Origin: Rhizobiaceae bacterium
Lineage (GTDB): Bacteria; Pseudomonadota; Alphaproteobacteria; Rhizobiales; Rhizobiaceae
Reading direction: 5' to 3'
DNA: 32,037 nucleotides
Assembly (NCBI GenBank): GCA_016763155.1
Contig: JAESUH010000145.1
Location: 1 to 32,037 of the forward strand
Shown: one piece after another, positions 25,916-32,037 of the stretch
Layout of the letters: each line of letters begins with the position of its first letter
Position numbering within the stretch: position 1 is the stretch's first letter
Program-made: the position numbers and the translations under genes
Notes under the pieces: model-generated
The model's database searches: none
What the model was told of the DNA's origin: nothing
Seen by the model: only the letters and a program-made list of their open reading frames with translations

Positions 25916-28222
25916 ATGGATATCTCAGCTAAAACATCAATTGATCCCGTTTGTGGAATGACCGTGAAATTGGGAGCTGGTAAACCCACTCTCAAATATA
26001 AGGGTGACGACTATCATTTCTGCGCCCAAAGGTGCCATGATCGTTTTGATGCTGATCCGTGGTTTTTCCTTTCTGGCGATAATAAACGACAGGTAAAGAC
26101 GGCTCCCAAGGATGCGCGATTTACCTGCCCGATGGATCCTGAAATCATTCAGGATGGACCGGGAACCTGCCCAATTTGCGGCATGGCACTGGAACCCATG
26201 GGCGGGGTTCCTGATGGCCCTAACCATGAATTAATCGACTTTACCCGCAGGTTTTGGGTAAGTATGTCCGCCGCAATCCCCCTGTTGATTCTGACAATGG
26301 GGCCAATGCTCGGCCTTCCCATACGTGAATGGTTGGGAGAAACAGCGGCCCGTTATCTCGAATTTGCATTGGCAATCCCGGTAATATTATGGGCCGCCAT
26401 TCCCCTATTTGCTCGTGGGTGGAGTTCGATTAAAACCTGGAATCTAAATATGTGGACCCTGATCATGCTCGGGGTGTCGGCAGCATTTGGCTATAGTGTT
26501 GTCGCACTGTTCATGCCTGATGTGTTTCCTGAGCTGGTGCGTGGGGAAAGTGGGCATGTGCCGGTATATTTCGAGGCAGCGGTGGTAATCATTGCGCTGG
26601 TATTCCTGGGTCAAATGCTTGAGTTGCGGGCCCGTGAACGCACCGGTGATGCAATCAAAGCCCTGCTGGATCTGGCACCAAAAACCGCTCGCCGCATCAA
26701 TAAAGACGGATCAGAATATGATGCGCCTCTGGAAAACATTCTGGTTGGTAATCGCCTGAGAATCAGGCCTGGTGAAACTGTGCCAGTCGACGGTATCGTT
26801 GTGGAAGGTGCGTCCAGCATCGATGAATCCATGATAACGGGCGAACCCATCGGAGTTGAAAAATCCGAAGGTGCCTCTGTTACCGGTGGCACTATCAATC
26901 AGAATGGCGCGTTGATAATCACGGCAGAGCGGGTCGGCGCGGAAACAACTTTGTCAAAAATCATCGACATGGTTTCAAACGCCCAGCGCTCAAAAGCCCC
27001 CATGCAAAAACTGGCTGATAGGGTTGCAGGCTATTTTGTACCCGCAGTGGTTGGTGCGGCAATTATCGCCTTTTTCGCATGGTCGGTATTTGGCTCTGAA
27101 CCATCTTTGATTTACGCAATTGTATCGGCAGTATCAGTGTTGATTATTGCCTGCCCCTGTGCGCTTGGACTGGCCACGCCCATGTCCATTATGACAGCGA
27201 CTGGCAGGGGCGCCCATATGGGTGTGTTGATCAAGGATGCAGATGCGCTTGAACAAATGGCACGGGTGGATACCCTGATCATTGATAAAACCGGAACCCT
27301 CACCGAGGGAAAGCCAGTCTTGAGTGATGTGGTATCATTTGGCAAAATCAGTGAAGATGAATTGCTTGGAATTGCTTCTGCGTTGGAACAGAATTCTGAG
27401 CATCCTCTGGCTGACGCCATCATTAAAGGTGCCGAAGAACGCAACCTTTCCATCTCAACGCTGAAAGCATTCAAAGCCATTACCGGCAAGGGTGTTCAGG
27501 GAACAGTTAAGGGAAAAGAAGTTGGGCTCGGAAACGCCGTAATGATGGAACATCTTGGTGCATCGGGCGATATCGACGGAGATGAAATCACCGCCATTCG
27601 CGCTACCGGAAAAACTGTGATGTTTGTCGCTGTGGATGGTAAAGTAGCTGGCATGATTGCCGTTGCTGATCCCATAAAACAAACAACTGCCGATGCAATT
27701 GCTGAATTGCACGCCAGCGGTTTGAGGATCATCATGGCGACTGGCGATAGTGAAGCAACGGCGCGGTTCGTCGGTAAGGAATTGGGCATTGATGAAGTTC
27801 ATGCGGGTCTGTTGCCGGAAGCTAAAAAAGAGCTGGTAGATAGCTTGCGCGCCAAGGGAAGAGTGGTGGCCATGGCAGGCGATGGCATCAACGATTCTCC
27901 GGCTCTGGCCAGCGCCGATGTGGGCATCGCCATGGGAAGTGGTGCTGATGTCGCCATTGAAAGTGCGGGCATCACACTGCTCAAGGGTGATTTAGCTGGC
28001 ATTGTGCGGGCAAGAAACCTTGCCAACGCGACGCTTAGCAACATCAAGCAAAATCTGTTTTTTGCTTTTGCCTATAATGCAGTTGGAGTGCCGATTGCCG
28101 CTGGTATCCTGTATCCAATTACGGGTATGTTGATGTCACCCATGTTGGCTGCGGCTGCAATGAGCCTGTCATCAGTATCTGTGATTTCCAACGCTCTGCG
28201 TTTACGTACAACGAAAATATAG
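25916..28222 (+). CDS. copA: Copper-exporting P1B-type ATPase (CopA-like) with YHS and metal-binding N-terminal domains
   Basis: 768 residues. It pumps Cu(I) out of the cytoplasm. N-terminal HMA (GMxCxxC) domains are absent; instead a YHS-type domain (Cys13 and Cys36/Cys40) and a heavy-metal-binding domain with FTCPMDP...GTCPICGMAL (Cys71, Cys85, Cys88) occupy residues 1-95. Core motifs: actuator TGEP (SMITGEPIGVEK), CPC at 413-415 (IIACPCALGLATP), phosphorylated Asp457 in DKTGTLTEG, HP of the ATP domain (SEHPLAD), and GDGINDSPAL. The late YN (FAYNAVGVP) and MSLSS are the P1B-1 Cu(I) signatures. It has the copper promoter upstream and cueR 10 bp downstream. Confidence 0.95.
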   Translation: MDISAKTSIDPVCGMTVKLGAGKPTLKYKGDDYHFCAQRCHDRFDADPWFFLSGDNKRQVKTAPKDARFTCPMDPEIIQDGPGTCPICGMALEPMGGVPDGPNHELIDFTRRFWVSMSAAIPLLILTMGPMLGLPIREWLGETAARYLEFALAIPVILWAAIPLFARGWSSIKTWNLNMWTLIMLGVSAAFGYSVVALFMPDVFPELVRGESGHVPVYFEAAVVIIALVFLGQMLELRARERTGDAIKALLDLAPKTARRINKDGSEYDAPLENILVGNRLRIRPGETVPVDGIVVEGASSIDESMITGEPIGVEKSEGASVTGGTINQNGALIITAERVGAETTLSKIIDMVSNAQRSKAPMQKLADRVAGYFVPAVVGAAIIAFFAWSVFGSEPSLIYAIVSAVSVLIIACPCALGLATPMSIMTATGRGAHMGVLIKDADALEQMARVDTLIIDKTGTLTEGKPVLSDVVSFGKISEDELLGIASALEQNSEHPLADAIIKGAEERNLSISTLKAFKAITGKGVQGTVKGKEVGLGNAVMMEHLGASGDIDGDEITAIRATGKTVMFVAVDGKVAGMIAVADPIKQTTADAIAELHASGLRIIMATGDSEATARFVGKELGIDEVHAGLLPEAKKELVDSLRAKGRVVAMAGDGINDSPALASADVGIAMGSGADVAIESAGITLLKGDLAGIVRARNLANATLSNIKQNLFFAFAYNAVGVPIAAGILYPITGMLMSPMLAAAAMSLSSVSVISNALRLRTTKI

Positions 28223-28232
28223 GAGAAGAGTA

Positions 28233-28622
28233 GTGAATATTGGATTAGCCAGCGAACGCTCAAACCTGCCCCCGAAAACCATCCGCTATTATGAGGAAAT
28301 TTTGCTGGTTAATCCCGGCCGAGCGCAGAATGGATATCGGGACTATTCCGATTCCGATATTCATCGGTTGCGCTTTTTGCAGCGCTCGCGCAGCCTTGGC
28401 TTTTCCATTGAGGAATGCCGTACGCTACTGTCTCTATATGAAGATGAAAATCGTGCCAGTGCCGATGTGAAAGCCTTGGCTCTGGAAAAAGTCACCGAAA
28501 TTGATCGCAAGATCAAGGAACTAAAGGGCCTTAGAAATACCCTTCATGCCCTGGCAGAAAATTGCCATGGTGATGATAAACCTGATTGCCCGATCATCGA
28601 CGATCTGGCTGGTAAACTGTAA
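28233..28622 (+). CDS. cueR: Copper-responsive MerR-family regulator CueR
   Basis: 129 residues from GTG 28233, with AGGAG in good position. Winged HTH at the N terminus (MNIGLASERSNLPPKTIRYYEE), a dimerisation helix, and the metal loop CHGDDKPDC with the C-x7-C spacing of CueR. The Ser before ADVK matches the monovalent-ion (Cu, Ag, Au) position of CueR, not the Cys of divalent-metal homologues. It activates the promoter at 25853 by underwinding DNA when Cu(I) binds. It is in the same operon as copA, so its own level rises with copper. Its stop codon touches the GST stop on the other strand. Confidence 0.94.
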   Translation: MNIGLASERSNLPPKTIRYYEEILLVNPGRAQNGYRDYSDSDIHRLRFLQRSRSLGFSIEECRTLLSLYEDENRASADVKALALEKVTEIDRKIKELKGLRNTLHALAENCHGDDKPDCPIIDDLAGKL

Positions 28623-29267
28623 TCAGTCGGTCACCCGCAATTCGTCATATGAAACCATAACGTGTTCTTGAAACGCGGGTCGTCCAGTCAAACGGTCATA
28701 ATAACGCCGAACATTTGGGTGGTCAGCCCTTTCGATTTCAATATCGAAATAGCGATATAAATTGGTTGCAAATTGTATGTCGGCCAACGTTAAGTCATCG
28801 CCCGCGAGATAAGTAGATTTTGATAGTTCTGCTTCTGCAATATCAAGCAGTGGATTCAATTTATCCAACCCGGCCTGGATAATAGCAGGGTCACGTTTTG
28901 AAGGCGCAATTCGCACGACCGGCCAAAATACCGGCACGGAAAACCCAGTTGCAAAATTGATTTTTGCCCACTCGGCCCACATATCCACACCCGCCCGCGC
29001 AACCGGATCACTTGGCCATAAGGACTCTTCTCCATAGGTATTGGCAAGGTATCTTAAGATGGCACCGGATTCCCATAATGGCGGATTATCACCATCCTGA
29101 ATTGTTGGGATACGGCCCATCGGGTTCATCGCGCGGTATTGTGGTGTATCCACTACCCCATAAGAAAAACCCGCATCAATGCGTTCATAAGCAAGTCCCA
29201 TTTCGCCAACGCACCACATCACGGTTTGAACATTAGACGAAGTTTTTCGACCCCAGATTTTCAGCAT
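28623..29267 (-). CDS. Glutathione S-transferase family protein
   Basis: 214 residues from ATG 29267, with AAGGA 7 bases upstream (TTG at 29270 is weaker). An N-terminal thioredoxin-like domain (MLKIWGRKTSSNVQTVMW, with candidate catalytic Ser near 10-11, and GRIPTIQDGDNPPLWESGAILRYLA, including the cis-Pro and the ESGAI glutathione-binding loop) is followed by an all-helical C-terminal domain (LAGDDLTLADIQFATNLYRYF). Likely a cytosolic detoxification or conjugating enzyme; the substrate is not known. It converges on cueR with no intergenic base. Confidence 0.92.
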   Translation of the reverse strand: MLKIWGRKTSSNVQTVMWCVGEMGLAYERIDAGFSYGVVDTPQYRAMNPMGRIPTIQDGDNPPLWESGAILRYLANTYGEESLWPSDPVARAGVDMWAEWAKINFATGFSVPVFWPVVRIAPSKRDPAIIQAGLDKLNPLLDIAEAELSKSTYLAGDDLTLADIQFATNLYRYFDIEIERADHPNVRRYYDRLTGRPAFQEHVMVSYDELRVTD

Positions 29268-29401
29268 CAATCAATCCTTCGATATTAGTTTTCTCTGCGC
29301 AGAATTATACCCCAACAATGACCTTGTGTCGCGGCGGGCCTTTCCAATTGCCTTTTTTCCTTCACAGGTTCATCATCTCCACAAATGGAGGAGAAATTAA
29401 T

Positions 29402-30676
29402 ATGGCACCATTGCTAATCAGAAATGCAAAAATCTGGGATGCGGACGCTGGGGAAGTTTTTGCAGGTTCGGTGGAAATTTCGGGCAACAGAATTTCGAAA
29501 ATTCATCACAAGGATGTGGAATCTCCCGATGGTGCCAATGTCATTGATGCAGACGGCAAGACCTTGATGCCCGGCATGGTCGAGGGGCATTGCCATCCAA
29601 GTTTTGTTGGAATTGATACCAATGCTGATCTCGGACAGATTGGCCCAGAAGAACATACTTTGCGTACCGCAGCAAATATCAAATTGCTGTTGGAACATGG
29701 CTTCACTTCGATTTTTGAGGCGGCCTCTGCCAAGCCAATGATCGGTGTCACCATTCGAGACGCCATTAACAGTGGCATGATTATTGGTCCGCGCATGTTG
29801 GCTGGAAGCCCCGAATGCACCACAACTGGCGGTCTGGGGGATGAGCGCAAGCGCCATATTTATGCTGAGAGCTTCGGTCTCGTGGCCGACGGTCCATATG
29901 AGATGCGTCGGCTTGCCCGCGAATGCGTGCGCGACAATGTGGATGTGATGAAGATCAATATTTCAGGCGATGAGTTTGTCTCCCATGCAAGGGCTGAAAT
30001 CACCACCCTTGAAGAGGATGAACTGGCAGCCTTCGTCAGCGTTCCGCGCAATTACGGCAAGAAAATTGCATGCCATGCTCGCTCCTCCAAAAGTGTAAAA
30101 ATGGCTGCACGCCATAAAATTGATTGCATCTATCATTGTGATTTTGCCGATGAAGAAGCGCTCGATATGCTGGAGGCGATCAAGGATATTTCTTTTGTTG
30201 GCCCTGCTTTTGGGCTGGTCTATAATTGTACGGTCGATGGTGAAGCAAACGGCATTTCCAAGGAAGTTGCCGAGGAAATGGATTTGTTCCGCAAGTTTGA
30301 TGCTTGTTGCGAGACCTACCACGAAATCAGAAAACGCGGCATCCGTGTGGTTGTCGGTGGTGATTATGGTTTCAACATCACGCCCATGGGACAGAACGCC
30401 CGCGACATTGATCACTTCGTCAAATATTTCGGCTATTCAACCAATGAAGCCTTAATCTGTGCCACCAAAATTGGCGCTGATCTAATGGGTTTTGCCGGTG
30501 AGTTGGGTGAGGTCAAGGAAGGCTATCTTGCTGACTTGCTGTTGGTAGATGGCAACCCTCTGGAGGACGTAACCATTCTACAGCACCGCGAAAACCTCAC
30601 GATGATTATGAAGGATGGGGTGATCTACAAAGACCCACGCAAATCTGAACCTGGACAAATGGGGCTGTTTCTATGA
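29402..30676 (+). CDS. Metal-dependent amidohydrolase family protein
   Basis: 424 residues from ATG 29402; the purine-rich GGAGGAG upstream marks this start over an ATG at 29318. TIM-barrel metal ligands: His63/His65 (EGHCHPSF), carboxylated-Lys candidate Lys184 (DVMKINISGD), His225 (ACHARSS), His245 (IYHCDFAD) and an Asp in VGGDYGFNI. A composite sandwich domain at the start and the end (LADLLLVDGNPLEDV) is typical of the imidazolonepropionase/Xaa-Pro-dipeptidase-like group. It probably hydrolyses an amide, lactam or lactone. The final ATGA overlaps the next gene; three hydrolases follow one another here. Confidence 0.9.
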   Translation: MAPLLIRNAKIWDADAGEVFAGSVEISGNRISKIHHKDVESPDGANVIDADGKTLMPGMVEGHCHPSFVGIDTNADLGQIGPEEHTLRTAANIKLLLEHGFTSIFEAASAKPMIGVTIRDAINSGMIIGPRMLAGSPECTTTGGLGDERKRHIYAESFGLVADGPYEMRRLARECVRDNVDVMKINISGDEFVSHARAEITTLEEDELAAFVSVPRNYGKKIACHARSSKSVKMAARHKIDCIYHCDFADEEALDMLEAIKDISFVGPAFGLVYNCTVDGEANGISKEVAEEMDLFRKFDACCETYHEIRKRGIRVVVGGDYGFNITPMGQNARDIDHFVKYFGYSTNEALICATKIGADLMGFAGELGEVKEGYLADLLLVDGNPLEDVTILQHRENLTMIMKDGVIYKDPRKSEPGQMGLFL

Positions 30677-31388
30677 GTAGCAATCAATCAAGCCTGATCC
30701 TTATTCCCGGCGTGCTTTCAGATAAAATCGTTTGGGAACATGCAATCGAACATTTCTCAAAATCCATGCCGGTTTTTGTCGTGGATCAAACAAAGCATGA
30801 TAATTTCACCGACATGGCCGTAGAAGCACTGACCCTTGCTGATGGCCCGCTCTCTATTGCAGGCCACTCGCTTGGCGCGCGCGTCATGATGGAAATGTAT
30901 CGTCAGGCACCCGAGCGCATTGATCGGCTAGCATTTCTCGATACGCGAACGCTCGGTGTGGCTGAAGGCGAACCGGCAGTGCGCCAGACCATGATTGATC
31001 TTGGATTTAATGAAGGGCTCCGGACTGTCGCAGAGGGATGGTTGCCACCCATGGTCAACCCTGCACGTCACGATGACAGCGAACTCATGGGCGCACTTTT
31101 TGCAATGGTTGAACGCCAAACTCCCCAGATACTGGAACGTCAGTTGCGTGCAATGATGAGCCGCCCCGATTTGGAAGATGTGATCAAAAAGATAACTTGT
31201 CCAACCTTGATTGCCGTTGGCAGACAGGATGGTTTCAGCACCGTTGCCATGCATGAGGAACTCGCGGAAAAATACCCCATGCAAAACTGGTGATTTACGA
31301 AGATGCGGGTCACTTCGCACCGATTGAAACACCCGAGCAGGTCACCAATTCCCTGGTTGACTGGATAGCCTCAAACAAAAGCGCATAA
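30673..31388 (+). pseudogene. Alpha/beta-hydrolase with an apparent -1 frameshift near its 3' end
   Basis: The frame from ATG 30673 reads as an alpha/beta hydrolase with nucleophile Ser66 (GHSLGAR) and an acid candidate (VGRQDG), but ends at TGA 31291-31293 after the unnatural KYPMQNW. From 31281 another frame continues with KLVIYEDAGHFAPIETPEQV to TAA 31386-31388. This is the expected hydrolase C terminus with catalytic His. One base appears lost around 31278-31281, most simply an A in CCCC(A)ATGCA, which would restore YPNAKL. Intact, it would be about 238 residues. Could be a real inactivating mutation or a sequencing error. It starts within the overlap with the amidohydrolase gene and is 4 bp from the next gene. 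Confidence 0.85.
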
Positions 31389-31392
31389 TTGT

Positions 31393-32037
31393 ATGAGTGA
31401 TTTCGAATATAAATTTATCCCGCCCCATCACGCTCCGCAAGAACGTGGCGGAACGCCGCCCGCTTATGAAAAAACCATCCTCGATGGTGTGATCATTGAA
31501 AAGGACGTGGCAATCACCCTGCGCGATGGCGTGACGATCTACGCAGATATTTATCGGCCGGAAAATGATGACAAGGCAGCGCCTCTGATTGCATGGGGAC
31601 CCTATGGCAAGCATGGCCATACCCAATATTCTGTAAACTTCCCCAAGGCCGATGTGGATGACACCAACATGTCAAACTTTACGGCCTTTGAGGCACCAGA
31701 CCCGTTTTATTGGGTGCCTCATGGTTATGCGGTGATCAATGTGGACCCGCGCGGAACCTGGTATTCTGAAGGCAGAGCCACATATCTCTCGCCTGAGGAG
31801 GCGCAGGATTTTGCCGATGTGATTGAATGGGCAGGAACCCAAGTTTGGTCCAATGGCAATGTGGGCCTTTCCGGCGTTTCTTATCTCACATCATCCCAAT
31901 GGCGCGTAGCCGAACTTAACCCGCCCCATCTAAAAGCCATCAATCCGTGGGAAGGATGGACTGATACCTACCGCGAGGTGGTTGGCCATGGGGGAATTCC
32001 CGAAACCTCATTTTGGGAATATCTGCCGGGCAGGTGG
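31393..32037 (+). CDS. CocE/NonD family hydrolase (S15 type), cut by the right edge
   Basis: 215 codons from ATG 31393 to the right edge with no stop. Known features of CocE/X-Pro dipeptidyl peptidase relatives: EKDVAITLRDGVTIYADIYRP, WGPYGKHG with the oxyanion Tyr candidate Tyr71, VNVDPRGTW..SEG, and the nucleophile elbow with Ser163 (LSGVSYLTSSQW). These enzymes cleave ester or amide bonds, such as in cocaine, acylated antibiotics, or peptides. The catalytic Asp/His and the C-terminal jelly roll would lie past the edge. It starts 4 bp after the frameshifted hydrolase, so it is probably in the same operon as the amidohydrolase. Confidence 0.9.
   Translation, partial: MSDFEYKFIPPHHAPQERGGTPPAYEKTILDGVIIEKDVAITLRDGVTIYADIYRPENDDKAAPLIAWGPYGKHGHTQYSVNFPKADVDDTNMSNFTAFEAPDPFYWVPHGYAVINVDPRGTWYSEGRATYLSPEEAQDFADVIEWAGTQVWSNGNVGLSGVSYLTSSQWRVAELNPPHLKAINPWEGWTDTYREVVGHGGIPETSFWEYLPGRW

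Overview
The window looks like chromosome of an alphaproteobacterium, most likely Hyphomicrobiales (Rhizobiales)-like. The reasons are a CcrM-type GANTC methyltransferase with a CtrA-like site in its promoter, the block ccrM / mutY / DUF721 / DsbA-like / smc, a thrC-M16 processing-peptidase pair, and a PpdK of 891 residues. Base composition is moderate and uniform by eye. I see no insertion sequence, prophage, integrase, tRNA, rRNA or CRISPR array. Most of the window is well-packed, mainly housekeeping chromosome, and I did not find a convincing new multi-gene defence or mobile system.

Layout. 1-2139 (minus, cut by the left edge): membrane PAS-GGDEF protein whose signature is GGDQF, so probably catalytically dead. 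2271-5003 (minus): M16 peptidase and threonine synthase. 5172-5762 (plus): lipoprotein of unknown function. 5766-6826 (minus): MmcQ/YjbR protein and HAD phosphatase, overlapping by ATGA. 7010-8152 (plus): ccrM. A strong bidirectional terminator separates it from mutY (minus). 9405-14233 (plus): DUF721, DsbA-like thiol oxidoreductase and smc. 14304-15251 (plus): VOC protein and DUF3830 protein. Then come a GNAT (minus), ppdK (plus), and a coupled pair of class III aminotransferase and EamA transporter (minus) whose end overlaps ppdK convergently. Next are a DUF1499 membrane protein (plus), an MBL hydrolase (minus), and a large PAS/PAS/HisKA/HATPase/REC/REC hybrid kinase (plus). 25853-28622 is a complete copper-efflux unit: a promoter with a 19-bp spacer and a CueR-type dyad, a CopA ATPase with YHS and metal-binding domains in place of HMA, and CueR itself. 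A GST (minus) abuts it. The right end (29402 to the edge, plus) is a hydrolase operon: amidohydrolase, alpha/beta hydrolase and CocE/NonD (S15) hydrolase.

How it works together. The CtrA box and GANTC site before ccrM fit the alphaproteobacterial cell-cycle loop. copA-cueR is a self-contained Cu(I) response. The terminal three hydrolases, linked by overlap or close spacing, look like a catabolic route for an unidentified ester, amide or lactone compound. The middle gene carries an apparent one-base deletion that removes its catalytic histidine from frame.

Best points for a second look: the hydrolase operon and its frameshift, the degenerate GGDQF protein, the CtrA-like site at ccrM, the exact MerR-type copper promoter, the inverted repeat in the hybrid-kinase leader, and the divergent mutY/DUF721 pair that both appear to start with TTG.
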